64,000 nucleotides of DNA from Paraburkholderia sp. C35 (GCF_003121405.1 NZ_QBUY01000004.1:124001-188000); one strand, 5' to 3'. Positions 36,348-51,594 are shown, counted from the first letter of the stretch. The notes: generated by a model not told the origin, from the sequence alone. Program-made: numbers and translations.

Positions 36348-37021
36348 CGGCGCGCTCGAACGTGAATGGCGGGCGCGACGCGCTCGCCAGTTTGCTGGAC
36401 GAAGGGCTGCGCGAACTGGGCATTGATCTCAGTGCAGATCAGAAGGGCAAGCTGCTCGACTACGTCGCGCTGCTCGCCAAGTGGAACGCCGTCTACAACC
36501 TGACGGCGATCCGCGATCCGCGCCAGATGTTGATTCAGCACATCCTCGATTCTCTTTCGATCGTTCCGCACCTGGCCGCGCTCGGCCCGGCGACATTACT
36601 CGACGTCGGATCGGGTGGTGGTTTGCCTGGCATCGTGCTCGCGATTGTTTTTCCGGACTGGTCGATCACCGTCAACGACATTGTTCACAAAAAATCCGCC
36701 TTCCAGTCGCAGGCCAAGGCGGAACTTGGCTTGAGCAACCTGTCGGTTGTTACGGGGCGCGTCGAAACGCTGCGTCCGGGCGTCGAGGTGTCAGGAAAGT
36801 TTGATGTGATCGTCTCACGCGCATTCGCAGAGCTCGCGGATTTCGTTACACTGGCCCGTCACCTCGTTGCGGACCATGGCGCGATCTGGGCGATGAAGGG
36901 CGTGCGACCCGATGCGGAAATCGAACGTTTGCCCGACGGCGCGCAGGCGAAGCAGGTGATTCGCCTCAAAGTGCCGGCATTGGACGCTGAACGGCATCTG
37001 GTCGAAGTCACGGTGCACTGA
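36344..37021 (+). CDS. rsmG: 16S rRNA (guanine527-N7)-methyltransferase RsmG (GidB)
   Basis: This 225-residue SAM-dependent enzyme methylates G527 of 16S rRNA. Motifs are [13 protein letters not shown] (SAM binding), [12 protein letters not shown] and the SRAFAEL region. Its ATGA overlap with mnmG indicates coupled translation. Confidence 0.96.
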   Translation: MTARSNVNGGRDALASLLDEGLRELGIDLSADQKGKLLDYVALLAKWNAVYNLTAIRDPRQMLIQHILDSLSIVPHLAALGPATLLDVGSGGGLPGIVLAIVFPDWSITVNDIVHKKSAFQSQAKAELGLSNLSVVTGRVETLRPGVEVSGKFDVIVSRAFAELADFVTLARHLVADHGAIWAMKGVRPDAEIERLPDGAQAKQVIRLKVPALDAERHLVEVTVH

Positions 37022-37070
37022 ATTTCCAATCGAAACTTGATTAAACAGGCTGCAAAGGGACACCTAAAAG

Positions 37071-37841
37071 ATGGCAAAAATCTTCTGCGTTGCGAACCAG
37101 AAGGGTGGAGTCGGCAAAACGACGACCGCGGTCAATCTCGCCGCGAGCCTCGCATCGCAGGGACAACGAGTCCTGCTCATCGATCTCGATCCGCAAGGCA
37201 ACGCCACCATGGGCAGCGGCATCGACAAGGCGGCTTGCGAACACACGGTGTACGAAGTGCTGGTCGACGGCGTGTCGGTTGCCGACGCGCGCGTGAAGCC
37301 AGAATCACTTTCATATGACGTATTGCCCGCAAACCGTGAACTGGCGGGCGCCGAGGTCGAACTCGTCAGCATGGACAACCGCGAGCGGCAACTCAAGGAG
37401 GCGCTCGCGAAAGTCGTGCAGGACTACGACTTCGTGCTGATCGATTGTCCTCCCGCGCTGTCTCTGCTGACGCTGAACGGCTTGTGCGCCGCGCACGGCG
37501 TCGTCATTCCGATGCAATGCGAATATTTTGCGCTGGAAGGCCTGTCGGACCTGGTCAACACGATCAAACAGGTGCACGCTAACCTGAATCGTGACCTGAA
37601 GGTGATCGGCCTGTTGCGCGTGATGTTCGATCCGCGCATCACGCTGCAACAGCAGGTGTCGGAACAACTGAAAGAGCACTTCGGCGACAAGGTATTCGAC
37701 GTCGTCATTCCGCGTAACGTGCGGCTTGCCGAGGCGCCGAGTTATGGCTTGCCTGGCGTCGTGTTCGATAGCGCGTCGCGAGGCGCGCAGGCTTATGTGC
37801 AGTTCGGCGCGGAAATGATCGAACGGGTGCGCGCGCTATGA
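37071..37841 (+). CDS. parA: Chromosome partition ATPase ParA
   Basis: This 256-residue Walker-type ATPase moves ParB-parS complexes over the nucleoid. The deviant Walker A is KGGVGKTT near residue 11, and the Walker B-like region is FVLIDCPPALSLLT. It lacks the N-terminal helix-turn-helix of plasmid ParA type Ia, as expected for the chromosomal form. It is 50 bp after rsmG and ends just inside the parB leader. Confidence 0.97.
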   Translation: MAKIFCVANQKGGVGKTTTAVNLAASLASQGQRVLLIDLDPQGNATMGSGIDKAACEHTVYEVLVDGVSVADARVKPESLSYDVLPANRELAGAEVELVSMDNRERQLKEALAKVVQDYDFVLIDCPPALSLLTLNGLCAAHGVVIPMQCEYFALEGLSDLVNTIKQVHANLNRDLKVIGLLRVMFDPRITLQQQVSEQLKEHFGDKVFDVVIPRNVRLAEAPSYGLPGVVFDSASRGAQAYVQFGAEMIERVRAL

Positions 37842-37879
37842 CGCAACGCCAATCATCCAAAGCGGATCGAGGAACCACG

Positions 37880-38770
37880 ATGAACGCAGTAGCACGGAAG
37901 AAAGGGTTGGGCAGGGGACTGGAAGCGTTGCTCGGCGGAAGCGCGGACATCACGGAAGCAGTGAAGATCGACACTGCGCCTCACACGCTGCCGCTCGACA
38001 AGATGCAGGCGGGCAAGTACCAGCCGCGTACGCGCATGGACGAGGGCGCGCTGCAGGAACTCGCGGCCAGCATTCGCGCGCAGGGTTTGATGCAGCCGAT
38101 TCTCGTGCGACCGGTTTCCGCGGAGAAGTTTGAAATCATTGCTGGTGAACGGCGTTTTCGCGCTGCGCGTCTTGCGGGCCTCGAAGAAGTGCCGGTTCTG
38201 GTGCGCGACGTGCCCGATCAGGCCGCGGCCGCGATGGCGCTCATCGAGAACATCCAGCGCGAGGATCTGAATCCGCTGGAAGAGGCGCAAGGTATCCAGC
38301 GCCTGCTCGACGAATTCAATTTCACGCACGAGCAGGCGGCCGAATCGGTTGGCCGTTCGCGTAGTGCGGTGTCCAATCTGCTGCGTCTGCTGAACCTCGC
38401 TTCACCCGTGCAAACGATGCTGCTCGCCGGCGACCTCGACATGGGCCACGCGCGCGCACTGCTTGCCGTCGATGCCGCCACGCAGATCACGCTGGCCAAT
38501 CAGGTCGTCAACAAACGCATGTCGGTGCGTGAAACCGAGAAGCTGGTCACGGCGACCACGAAAGCCGTGCCTGCCGTCAAGGCGAAAGCAAGCAACGACG
38601 GCGGCCGTGACACACGACGACTCGAAGAAGAATTGTCCGATCTGCTTGCCGCAACGGTGAAGATCAAGCTCGGACGCCGCGGGCGAGGGCAGGTGCTCGT
38701 CGATTTCGGCGATCTCGACGCGCTGGAAGGCATTCTCGTCCGCTTGCGCGGCAACACGGCGCCTGCATAA
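37880..38770 (+). CDS. parB: Chromosome partition protein ParB
   Basis: This 296-residue protein has an N-terminal ParA-stimulating motif (KKGLGRGLEALLGG), the CTP-binding motif GERRFRA, the parS-binding helix-turn-helix (EQAAESVGRSRSAVSNLLRLL split over about 155-180) and a C-terminal dimer domain. ATG 37880 has GAGGAACC upstream; an in-frame ATG at 37838 overlaps the parA stop but adds an unconserved tail. Two parS sites are nearby. Confidence 0.97.
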   Translation: MNAVARKKGLGRGLEALLGGSADITEAVKIDTAPHTLPLDKMQAGKYQPRTRMDEGALQELAASIRAQGLMQPILVRPVSAEKFEIIAGERRFRAARLAGLEEVPVLVRDVPDQAAAAMALIENIQREDLNPLEEAQGIQRLLDEFNFTHEQAAESVGRSRSAVSNLLRLLNLASPVQTMLLAGDLDMGHARALLAVDAATQITLANQVVNKRMSVRETEKLVTATTKAVPAVKAKASNDGGRDTRRLEEELSDLLAATVKIKLGRRGRGQVLVDFGDLDALEGILVRLRGNTAPA

Positions 38771-38781
38771 AAATCCCACTG

Positions 38782-39930
38782 ATGCCGGCAGCCGAGCACG
38801 CGCTAAAACCACATCGCAACCTGTTCCGCACGATCATCCACTATGTAGCGAAAGAGCCGGTCCTTACCGTGCTCGTCGCTGCATTGATCGTGCTGCAGGT
38901 TTTTCATCCACGTCCGTGGGGAACGTTGCCGGCGCTGGTCGACTGGCAAACGGTGATGACGCTTGCCGGTCTTCTTGTTCTGACTAAAGCTGTCGAATAT
39001 TCAGGATTCCTGATGTGGCTCGCGCATCGCGTGGTCCATCGTATCCGCTCGCAGCGAGCGCTCGCGTATCTGTTGATTGCGCTTGCAGCAGCACTGTCCA
39101 CATTGCTCACCAACGATGTCGCGTTGTTCGTCGTCGTGCCGCTCGCGTTGTCGCTGAATGAGCTGACGCCGCTGCCGCTCAAGCGCCTCGTCATTTTCAT
39201 CGCGATTGCGGTGAATGCGGGCTCGATCCTCACACCATTGGGAAATCCACAGAATCTGTTCTTGTGGCAGACGAGCGGCGTTTCATTTGGCGGTTTCGTC
39301 GTGGCGCTTGCGCCGCTGTGTATCGTGCTGATGGCCATGCTGTACCTGTTGGCCACGTTTTCGTTCAAGCGCACCACATTGGATCTTTCCAACGACACGG
39401 AACCGCACCCCGTCGATCGACCGTTGCTCGCTGTCGCCGCTGTGCTGTTCATAGCGTTTGTTCTGCTAGCCGATGCGCACAGGGCAGGGATAGGACTGAT
39501 CGGTGTCGGCGTCGGATTTATCTTCTGGCGCCCCAAGATCGTTCTGAAGATCGACTGGCTATTGCTGCTCATCTTCGTGTTCATGTTCATCGTGCTGAGA
39601 AGCGTCGCAGCGTTGCCTTGGGTGCATCACGCTGTCGGCCAACTGCACCTTGCGACGCCGCTGCGTGCCTACACGGCGGGCGCCGTGTTGTCGCAATTCA
39701 TCAGCAATGTGCCGGCTGCCATCATGCTCGCCGAGTTCTCGAAGGATTGGCGTGCGCTCGCGTTCGGCGTCAGCGTCGGCGGCTTTGGATTCGCGATCGG
39801 CTCGCTCGCGAATCTGATTGCAATGAGGCTTTCAGGAGAGCGTGGAATGTGGACGCAATTCCACCTATTTTCGATCCCGTTCTGGGTGGTCGGCGGTGCG
39901 CTCGGCGGCTGGCTCCTGTTGCATTTTTGA
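38782..39930 (+). CDS. Ion transporter superfamily permease (CitM/ArsB/SLC13-like)
   Basis: This 382-residue membrane protein has about 10-11 helices. It shows the anion-permease pattern with two re-entrant regions: STLLTNDVALFVVVPLALS and NAGSILTPLGNPQNLFLW, and later SQFISNVPAAIMLAEF. The Asn-Pro-Gln-Asn and SNVPAA motifs are typical of ArsB/NhaD/CitM relatives. The substrate (anion or Na+) is not clear. It starts 12 bp after parB. Confidence 0.85.
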   Translation: MPAAEHALKPHRNLFRTIIHYVAKEPVLTVLVAALIVLQVFHPRPWGTLPALVDWQTVMTLAGLLVLTKAVEYSGFLMWLAHRVVHRIRSQRALAYLLIALAAALSTLLTNDVALFVVVPLALSLNELTPLPLKRLVIFIAIAVNAGSILTPLGNPQNLFLWQTSGVSFGGFVVALAPLCIVLMAMLYLLATFSFKRTTLDLSNDTEPHPVDRPLLAVAAVLFIAFVLLADAHRAGIGLIGVGVGFIFWRPKIVLKIDWLLLLIFVFMFIVLRSVAALPWVHHAVGQLHLATPLRAYTAGAVLSQFISNVPAAIMLAEFSKDWRALAFGVSVGGFGFAIGSLANLIAMRLSGERGMWTQFHLFSIPFWVVGGALGGWLLLHF

Positions 39931-40211
39931 CACTCCTGCGCGCGGCAAAATGACACTTGCAATCGCGCTGCTTTACCACACCCCGACCCGCATTTCCCGG
40001 TCTCCCGCGACCGCCTTACATTTGAAGTGCGACACCCGCAACATCAGAGTTTTCCCGTATCGTGAAGCACCGTTTCATGCGGGTTATTGGTCGGGCTAAA
40101 GTCTTGAATTGCCTGCAACTATCGCTTACAATCGCCCGGATTTATTTGCTAGGCAACCCCGTAAGCGCTGCGAAAGCTGGCGGGCTGAACAGGACTTTGC
40201 GGAACACTGCG

Positions 40212-41769
<1,558 letters not shown>

Positions 41770-41811
41770 CGTGGCGTCGTAGAGAAAGAATCAGAGTTTC
41801 TAGAATCGTAG

Positions 41812-42126
<315 letters not shown>

Positions 42127-42261
42127 GGTTCCTCGGAAGTGCGCGCCTGACCTATAACTGGTAAGGGCGCAAAGCGGAACGGGCACTAAGGCGCTGATCG
42201 ACTGAATCGATGAGCGCCTTGCCGTTTCCCCCTCCGATCAAGCAACGTTTAAGGAAACACC

Positions 42262-42732
42262 GTGAATCTCAACGCAACCCTGTTTGCGCAAATGGTCGTG
42301 TTCCTGATCCTCGCGTGGTTCACGATGAAGTTCGTGTGGCCGCCGCTGATCAACGCCCTCGACGAGCGCGCAAAGAAGATCGCCGACGGTCTCTCGGCCG
42401 CTGAAAAGGGCAAAGCGGAACTCGAAGCCGCGCACAAGCGCGTCGACCAGGAACTCTCCTCGGCACGTAACGAAGGCCAGCAACGCATCGCTGACGCAGA
42501 AAAGCGTGCAGTCGCGGTCGCCGACGAAATCAAGGCACAGGCGCAAGCTGAAGCAGCACGCATCATCGCTCAGGCGAAGGCTGACGCTGACCAGCAGATC
42601 GTCAAGGCGCGTGAAACGCTGCGTGGCGAAGTCGCAGCGCTCGCTGTGAAGGGTGCCGAACAGATCCTGAAGCGCGAAGTCGACCAGGCGGCTCACGCCG
42701 ACCTGCTGAATCAACTCAAAGCCGAGCTCTGA
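42262..42732 (+). CDS. atpF: ATP synthase Fo subunit b
   Basis: This 156-residue peripheral-stalk protein has one N-terminal membrane helix ([16 protein letters not shown]) and a long coiled coil rich in Ala, Glu, Lys. It begins at GTG 42262 after AAGGAAACACC. Confidence 0.96.
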   Translation: MNLNATLFAQMVVFLILAWFTMKFVWPPLINALDERAKKIADGLSAAEKGKAELEAAHKRVDQELSSARNEGQQRIADAEKRAVAVADEIKAQAQAEAARIIAQAKADADQQIVKARETLRGEVAALAVKGAEQILKREVDQAAHADLLNQLKAEL

Positions 42733-42734
42733 TC

Positions 42735-43274
42735 ATGGCCGAACTTGCAACCATCGCCCGTCCGTACGCAGAAGCGCTGTTTGGCGTGGCCGAAGCTGGT
42801 GACATCGCCGCCTGGTCCACGCTCGTGCAGGAGCTGGCACAGGTTGCGCGTCTGCCCGAAGTGCTGTCGATTTCCTCGAGCCCGAAAGTCAGCCGTGCAC
42901 AGATCAGCGACCTGCTGCTCGCCGCGGTGAAATCGCCGCTCAAGGACAATGCGCAAGCGAAGAATCTGGTTCAGATGCTGGTCGACAATCATCGTCTGCC
43001 GCTTCTGCCGGAAATCGCCACGCAGTTCGAAGAGTTGAAGAACGCCCGCGAAGGTGCGGCCGATGTGCTGATCGTCAGCGCATTCCCCCTCGAAGGTGCG
43101 CAGCTGGACGACCTCGTCGCAAGCCTCGAACGCAAATTCAAACGCAAGCTGAAGCCGACAGTCCAGGTGGACTCGTCGCTGATCGGCGGCGTTCGCGTGA
43201 CGGTCGGCGACGAAGTGCTCGATACCTCGGTCCGCGCGCGGCTCGCCAGCATGCAGACGGCTCTGACCGCCTGA
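42735..43274 (+). CDS. atpH: ATP synthase F1 subunit delta
   Basis: This 179-residue protein joins the F1 head to the b stalk. Motifs are ARPYAEALF at the start and [18 protein letters not shown] with VRARLA at the end. It starts two bases after the atpF stop. Confidence 0.96.
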   Translation: MAELATIARPYAEALFGVAEAGDIAAWSTLVQELAQVARLPEVLSISSSPKVSRAQISDLLLAAVKSPLKDNAQAKNLVQMLVDNHRLPLLPEIATQFEELKNAREGAADVLIVSAFPLEGAQLDDLVASLERKFKRKLKPTVQVDSSLIGGVRVTVGDEVLDTSVRARLASMQTALTA

Positions 43275-43332
43275 AGCCCTCACGTGGCTGTGGCGGCTGG
43301 CACGCAACAGAATTGACTATCAGGAGCGAATA

Positions 43333-44874
<1,542 letters not shown>

Positions 44875-44904
44875 TCCGCGAGTGATCCGCAAGGCATAAA
44901 CGGA

Positions 44905-44956
44905 CCTTGAAGCAGCGTGGGCACGTGAAAGCATGTCCGTGCTGCTTCGATCAAGG
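44905..44956 (+). promoter_or_regulatory. Hairpin that can hide the atpG Shine-Dalgarno
   Basis: CCTTGA (44905-44910) plus AGCAGC (44911-44916) can pair with GCTGCT (44941-44946) and TCAAGG (44951-44956). The latter includes the first bases of the atpG RBS AAGGAG. The structure may tune atpG translation relative to atpA. Confidence 0.45.
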
Positions 44957-44964
44957 AGCAAGCA

Positions 44965-45852
44965 ATGGCTGGAATGAAGGAAATTCGCGGCAAGATCAAG
45001 AGCGTGCAAAACACGCGCAAGATCACCAAAGCGATGGAGATGGTGGCCGCATCGAAGATGCGCCGCGCTCAGGAGCGCATGCGCGCTGCTCGCCCGTACG
45101 CCGACAAGGTCCGCGATATCGCTGCGCACATGAGCCGTGCAACGCCGGAATACCGTCACCCGTTCATGGTGACGAACGAAGGCGCGAAGTCGGCAGGTTT
45201 TATCCTTGTCACGACTGACAAGGGTCTGTGCGGCGGTATGAACACGAACGTGCTGCGCGCTTCGCTCCAGAAGTTCAAGGAGCTCGAAGGCCAGGGCAAG
45301 ACGGTCGAAGCGACGGCAATCGGTGGCAAGGGTCTGGGTTTCCTGAACCGTCTGCGCGCAAAGGTCGCGTCGAATGTCGTGCAACTGGGCGACACGCCGC
45401 ACCTCGAGAAGCTGATCGGCGCGGTGAAGGTTCAGCTCGACCTGTACTCGGAAGGCAAGGTTTCCGCCGTGTACCTCGCGTACACCCGCTTCGTCAACAC
45501 GATGAAGCAGGAAGCGGTGATCGAGCAGCTGCTGCCGCTGTCGGCTGAGCAGTTCGAGCGCAAGGACGATACGGACAACCCGACGCCGGCTACCTCGTGG
45601 GACTACATCTACGAGCCGGACGCGCAAACCGTCGTCGACGAACTGCTGGTGCGTTATGTCGAAGCGCTGGTCTATCAGGCCGTCGCGGAAAACATGGCGT
45701 CGGAACAGTCGGCACGGATGGTCGCCATGAAGGCCGCTTCGGACAACGCGAAGACGGTCATCAACGAACTGCAGCTCGTGTACAACAAGAGCCGTCAGGC
45801 AGCGATCACGAAGGAACTGTCGGAAATCGTCGGTGGCGCCGCGGCAGTCTGA
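44965..45852 (+). CDS. atpG: ATP synthase F1 subunit gamma
   Basis: This 295-residue rotor shaft has N-terminal helix [20 protein letters not shown] and C-terminal helix [29 protein letters not shown] is the family motif. RBS AAGGAG may be partly hidden in a hairpin. Confidence 0.97.
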   Translation: MAGMKEIRGKIKSVQNTRKITKAMEMVAASKMRRAQERMRAARPYADKVRDIAAHMSRATPEYRHPFMVTNEGAKSAGFILVTTDKGLCGGMNTNVLRASLQKFKELEGQGKTVEATAIGGKGLGFLNRLRAKVASNVVQLGDTPHLEKLIGAVKVQLDLYSEGKVSAVYLAYTRFVNTMKQEAVIEQLLPLSAEQFERKDDTDNPTPATSWDYIYEPDAQTVVDELLVRYVEALVYQAVAENMASEQSARMVAMKAASDNAKTVINELQLVYNKSRQAAITKELSEIVGGAAAV

Positions 45853-45925
45853 CGCTAACGTCGACACGCGGAAGCGCCATCAGGCGAGTCCACCGGAACT
45901 GCGCCCTGCGCGAGTGAAGAATTGA

Positions 45926-47338
<1,413 letters not shown>

Positions 47339-47488
47339 AGGCTGGGTGTAACGAAGCGGGCGCCGGCTCGCGCACGGTGGTTGTCGAAAGACGGCCACCG
47401 GGCAAAGCGGGCGCCTCGACATACACTCAACCAAAGGCCCAGAGGCGGACGCTCAGGCGTCAACTCTGGCCGACAGGAGTCGACATAA

Positions 47489-47914
47489 ATGGCAACCATC
47501 AAGGTAGACGTCGTCAGCGCGGAAGAGCAGATCTTCTCGGGCCAGGCGAAGTTCGTTGCGCTTCCGGGCGAAGCGGGCGAGCTCGGTATTCTGCCGGGCC
47601 ACACGCCGCTCATCACGCGGATTCGTCCGGGTGCGGTGCGCATCGAATCGGAAAGCGGTGAAGAAGAGTTCGTGTTCGTCGCTGGCGGCATTCTCGAAGT
47701 CCAACCCGGCGCGGTGACGGTTCTGGCCGACACGGCAATCCGCGGCAAGGATCTCGACGAAGCGAAGGCCGAGCAGGCACGCAAGCGCGCAGAAGAAGCG
47801 CTGCAAAACACCGGCTCGAACCTCGAATACGCGACTGCGCAAGCAGAACTGGCGTACGCGACGGCACAGCTGGCGGCGATCCAGCGTCTGCGCAAGCTGC
47901 GCGGACAGCAGTAA
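47489..47914 (+). CDS. atpC: ATP synthase F1 subunit epsilon
   Basis: This 141-residue regulatory subunit has an N-terminal beta sandwich ([11 protein letters not shown]) and two C-terminal helices that can inhibit ATP hydrolysis. It is the last gene of the operon and is followed by a terminator. Confidence 0.96.
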   Translation: MATIKVDVVSAEEQIFSGQAKFVALPGEAGELGILPGHTPLITRIRPGAVRIESESGEEEFVFVAGGILEVQPGAVTVLADTAIRGKDLDEAKAEQARKRAEEALQNTGSNLEYATAQAELAYATAQLAAIQRLRKLRGQQ

Positions 47915-47926
47915 GCAGCACAATCG

Positions 47927-47955
47927 AAAGCAGCCCTTGTGGCTGCTTTTTTTTT
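47927..47955 (+). terminator. Rho-independent terminator of the atp operon
   Basis: A 9-bp stem AAAGCAGCC/GGCTGCTTT with loop CTTGT is followed by nine Ts. Confidence 0.92.
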
Positions 47956-48115
47956 CGTCTTCTACTTGACGTTTACGGAAAGGTCAGCAAAATCATACCG
48001 ATGCCCGAAACAGCTAGAAAGCTGCGGGTAAGACTTGATGCCGGACGAATCGTCGCCGGAGCACAATCGGTCGCAAACGCATTTCAATACTGGATTCACC
48101 TCTGGAGACAACAGC

Positions 48116-49846
48116 ATGGCAACGCAAGCTGCAGGAGAGGGCGCGCTCATCGAGCCGAAAGATGGGCTGTCGTACGTGCGCGGTTCCACGGAAGTGCCGC
48201 TCAGCGAATTGCCCGTCGGGCAGTTCCTTGTCGAGACGGCTCAGCGCTTCCCGGAACGCCCGGCCGCGGTGTTTCGCGAGCAGGACATTCGCTGGAGTTG
48301 GCGGGAGTTTCAGCAGGAAGTCGACATTTTGGCGACGGGCTTGCTGGAATTGGGCATCCAGAAGGGTGACCGCGTCGGCATCTGGTCGCCGAATCGCATC
48401 GAATGGTTGATGGCGCAGTTCGCGACGGCGCGGATTGGCGCAGTCATGGTGAACATCAACCCCGCCTATCGGCTTGCCGAGCTCGAATACGCGCTGAACA
48501 AGGTGAGTTGCAAGGCGATCATCTCCGCCGAGAAGTTCAAGACGTCGATGTATCTGCAGATGCTGCAGGAGCTCGCTCCCGAGCTCGCGACAGCCACTCC
48601 CGGCGATCTTCACGCAGCGCGATTGCCTGACCTGCGTATCGTGATTCGCATGTGCGACACCGAAACGCCGGGCATGCTGACTTTCTCCGACGTGATCGAA
48701 AGCGGGCGTGCGGTCTTCGATCCCACCAGGCTCGATGCGATTGGCGCGACGCTCAATCCGAACGATCCGATCAACATCCAGTTCACGAGCGGTACGACGG
48801 GAAATCCAAAGGGCGCGACGCTGACGCACCGGAACGTGGTGAACAACGCACGCTATATCGCGATGGCGATGCGACTCACCGAAGAGGACTCGCTGTGCAT
48901 TCCCGTGCCGCTCTATCACTGCTTCGGAATGGTGCTGGCCGTGCTGGCGTGCGTCTCCGTGGGCGCCGCGATGGTCTTCCCCGGCGAAGCCTTTGATCCG
49001 GGCGCGACGCTGCGTGCCGTCTCCGAGGAGAAATGCACGGCGTTGCACGGCGTGCCGACCATGTTCATCGCCGAACTGGATCATCCGGATTTCGCCAGCT
49101 TCGATCTGACGCGCCTTCGTACCGGCATCATGGCGGGTTCCCCGTGCCCGATCGAGACGATGAAACGCGTCGTGTCGCAGATGCATCTCGCTGAAATCAC
49201 GATCGCTTATGGAATGACAGAGACAAGTCCGGTCTCGTTCCAAAGTTCGACGACCGATCCGCTGGACAAGCGCACGACAACCGTCGGCCGGATTCAGCCG
49301 TATCTCGAAGTGAAAGTGGTTGATCCGCTCGGCAATATCGTTCCCGTCGGTGAAACGGGCGAGCTGTGCACACGTGGTTATTCGGTGATGAACGGCTATT
49401 GGGGCGACGAAGCGAAAACACGCGAAAGCATCGTCGATGGCTGGATGCACACCGGCGATCTAGCAACCATCGACGCCGACGGCTACTGCAACATCGTCGG
49501 CCGGCTGAAGGACATGTTGATCCGCGGCGGCGAGAACATTTATCCGCGCGAGATCGAAGAGTTTCTGTTCCGCAATCCGAAGATTCAGAGCGTGCAGGTA
49601 TTCGGCGTGCCGGACGCCAAGTATGGCGAAGAGGTGTGCGCGTGGATCGTCTTGCGCGGCGGTGAATCACTCACGGCGGAAGACGTGCAGGAATTCTGCC
49701 GCGGCCAGATTGCTCACTACAAGATTCCGAAATACATCCGCTTCGTCGATGAACTGCCGATGACGGTAACGGGCAAGGTGCAGAAGTTCGTGATGCGCGA
49801 GCGCATGATCGATGAACTGCATCTGAAGGAAGGCAAGACGGCCTGA
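48116..49846 (+). CDS. AMP-binding acyl-CoA synthetase (medium/long-chain type)
   Basis: This 576-residue enzyme activates a carboxylic acid to acyl-CoA through an acyl-adenylate. Motifs are the P-loop [25 protein letters not shown], the TGD of [27 protein letters not shown] and the catalytic Lys in [11 protein letters not shown] 48116 has TGGAGA upstream; the in-frame region before it is not conserved. The substrate is probably a fatty or branched acid. It is monocistronic with a terminator. Confidence 0.93.
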   Translation: MATQAAGEGALIEPKDGLSYVRGSTEVPLSELPVGQFLVETAQRFPERPAAVFREQDIRWSWREFQQEVDILATGLLELGIQKGDRVGIWSPNRIEWLMAQFATARIGAVMVNINPAYRLAELEYALNKVSCKAIISAEKFKTSMYLQMLQELAPELATATPGDLHAARLPDLRIVIRMCDTETPGMLTFSDVIESGRAVFDPTRLDAIGATLNPNDPINIQFTSGTTGNPKGATLTHRNVVNNARYIAMAMRLTEEDSLCIPVPLYHCFGMVLAVLACVSVGAAMVFPGEAFDPGATLRAVSEEKCTALHGVPTMFIAELDHPDFASFDLTRLRTGIMAGSPCPIETMKRVVSQMHLAEITIAYGMTETSPVSFQSSTTDPLDKRTTTVGRIQPYLEVKVVDPLGNIVPVGETGELCTRGYSVMNGYWGDEAKTRESIVDGWMHTGDLATIDADGYCNIVGRLKDMLIRGGENIYPREIEEFLFRNPKIQSVQVFGVPDAKYGEEVCAWIVLRGGESLTAEDVQEFCRGQIAHYKIPKYIRFVDELPMTVTGKVQKFVMRERMIDELHLKEGKTA

Positions 49847-49870
49847 CGCAACTTCGCCGGACGAAAAGAA

Positions 49871-49906
49871 AAACGCCGTGTGCACTGCACACGGCGTTTC
49901 CTTTTT
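49871..49906 (+). terminator. Rho-independent terminator of the acyl-CoA synthetase gene
   Basis: A 13-bp perfect stem AAACGCCGTGTGC with its complement, 3-base loop ACT, is followed by CCTTTTT. Confidence 0.88.
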
Positions 49907-49964
49907 GGTACTAGACGCCCGTTCGCGCAGGGCTGCTAGATAGCGCGCAAACGTTTGGCGAGGC

Positions 49965-49991
49965 AAAAAAAAAGCGGGCCTGGAGCCCGCT
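49965..49991 (-). terminator. Minus-strand Rho-independent terminator without an assigned gene
   Basis: On the minus strand AGCGGGC/GCCCGCT with a 5-base loop is followed by nine Ts. No recognised minus-strand gene ends here (the nearest, pheC-like, ends at 50628), which points to a small RNA or small ORF between. Confidence 0.8.
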
Positions 49992-50310
49992 AAAAACCAC
50001 ACGCTACGGGGTTAGCGCGAGGAGACCATTGGAGGAACCGACTATCGGTGCTACTAACACCGATCACGATTCCAGCAGAGATGCCCCTTTGGAGAGCTTC
50101 GGCCAATTTTTGCCGACCGCCAGAGAAGTTGTGTACAAAGACACTACTACCCGGCCGCATCCGTGCTGAACCCGTGAAAGGCATTGTGGGCGAATTACCC
50201 GGCGCGCGCGGTAACAAAGTGTTTCAGGTTGTAACGCCCGCCAGATAAGGCGCTGCGGGATTTTTTGCGAACCCGATACGCTTATTCGGCAATTTATACC
50301 GATACCTTTC
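49990..50310 (-). ncRNA. Candidate small RNA or small-ORF transcript
   Basis: The minus-strand segment ends in a strong terminator. It contains a 7-bp hairpin ATCGGTG/CACCGAT (50044-50064), another stem TCGGC/GCCGA (50099-50116) and, upstream, TATAAA (plus 50293-50298), which may be a -10 box without a good -35. I do not recognise it as 6S, tmRNA, SRP or RNase P RNA. The boundaries are approximate. Confidence 0.35.
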
Positions 50311-50627
50311 GAGTCAATCGGGACAACTTTCGCGCGACCGTTCGCATTGGATATTGCGCTGCGTGATCAACAATTCGACTGCTTGCGCAGCACTTTTCTC
50401 ATCGGCACAAATCCGCAAAGTCCAATGCTCATACGGATTGCGCGGCTATCTGTTTGAAACTGTCGTTTGCCATTGAGCATATGGATTGTTGCGCTGCCGC
50501 AATAACCGACCATCCCGACGAGACTGGTCATTCATCAGACTAACGTGATTCACGCTCCCTCCGACCCGCAGACAGTCGCTCAGACCAATCGGTAAGTGCG
50601 ACTGCCCCGATCGTCACAAACTCGGTA

Positions 50628-51422
50628 TCACTTCAACCACTTGTCGGAAATTGCCTGATATTCGCCCGTTGCGCGAGCGAGATGTAACCACTGGTCGACG
50701 TATTGCTGGAACACCACATCACCGCGCGGCACCAGCCACGCCTTCTCGCCATACTGGAAAGGCTTGTCCGGATGCACGGCGCATAGCCCCGGATTGAGTT
50801 TCTGCTGCAAGAGCGTTTCCGAGGCATCGGTCACCATCACATCGGCCTTTCCAGCCAGAATCTGCTTGAAGATGGTCACGTTGTCCGGATAGACGGTGAG
50901 ATTCGCATGCGGGAAATACTGCCTGGCGAAACGCTCGTTGGTGCCACCCGGATTGAAGATCACGCGTGTAGACGAATGGTCGATCTGCGCGACCGTCTGA
51001 TATTTGTCGACGTCACCGCAACGCACGATAGGCGACTTTCCATCGATCTGATAAGCGTCCGTGAAAAAAGCGCGCTTTTGCCGGTCGAGGGTCGTCGATA
51101 CGCCACCCACGGCCACATCGCATTTTGCGACGAAGTCGTTCATCAGATTCGACCAGGACGTCTTAACGAATTCCGCCTTCACGCCGAGCGATTTGGCCAG
51201 CGACTCGGCCATGTCGATATCGATGCCTTCGAACTGACCGTCTTGTCTGTAAAACGAATACGGCTTGTAGTCCCCCGTCGTGCACGCCCGCAACGTACCG
51301 CGTGCCAGAACGTCATCGAGCCGCGACGCAGACGTCGATGCCGCCGCGGGTGCGGCACTTTGCGCATGGACCGCGCCGGCACAGCACAGCGCGCTCACAA
51401 GGACCAGAGCAGCTTTCTTCAT
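50628..51422 (-). CDS. pheC: Periplasmic cyclohexadienyl dehydratase (PheC-like) or amino-acid binding protein
   Basis: This 264-residue exported protein has a signal peptide (MKKAALVLVSALCCAGAVHAQ). The type II periplasmic-binding fold strongly resembles Pseudomonas PheC, which turns prephenate or arogenate into phenylpyruvate or phenylalanine: TTGDYKPYSF, FNPGGTNERFARQ, YPDNVTIFKQI, CAVHPDKPF and YVDQWLHLA. The segment TDASETLLQ aligns with the PheC segment carrying its catalytic Glu. RBS AAAGGAGA sets ATG 51422. A plain amino-acid binding protein is less likely, as no permease is adjacent. Confidence 0.8.
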   Translation of the reverse strand: MKKAALVLVSALCCAGAVHAQSAAPAAASTSASRLDDVLARGTLRACTTGDYKPYSFYRQDGQFEGIDIDMAESLAKSLGVKAEFVKTSWSNLMNDFVAKCDVAVGGVSTTLDRQKRAFFTDAYQIDGKSPIVRCGDVDKYQTVAQIDHSSTRVIFNPGGTNERFARQYFPHANLTVYPDNVTIFKQILAGKADVMVTDASETLLQQKLNPGLCAVHPDKPFQYGEKAWLVPRGDVVFQQYVDQWLHLARATGEYQAISDKWLK

Positions 51423-51594
51423 TGAGTCTCCTTTATCGTTGTTTATCGTCATGCAACGGAACCGATCATAGTCCGCGCAACTAGCTGTGACTATCGACTG
51501 GAAGGCATAGGACAAACAGCAATTGCCAGGATTACGGACACGGCGTTGCGCCCTCAGCGGTTAAAATAAGCCTTTGCCTTCAGTCGCAAGCAAC

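Larger units (their letters stand above)
49847..50627. other. 781-bp non-coding region with a candidate minus-strand small transcript
   Basis: After the ligase terminator comes a minus-strand terminator at 49965-49991. Just upstream of it on the minus strand are ordered hairpins (50044-50064 and 50099-50116) and a 75-codon open frame (50217-49990) of doubtful coding value with a TTG start and no RBS. The 50340-50627 part shows only scattered short repeats and the region past the 3' end of the PheC-like gene. Confidence 0.5.

Noticed and set aside
49990..50217. 75-codon minus-strand ORF as a firm protein gene
   Set aside because: TTG start without RBS and no family recognised; kept only as an alternative within the candidate small-transcript region.
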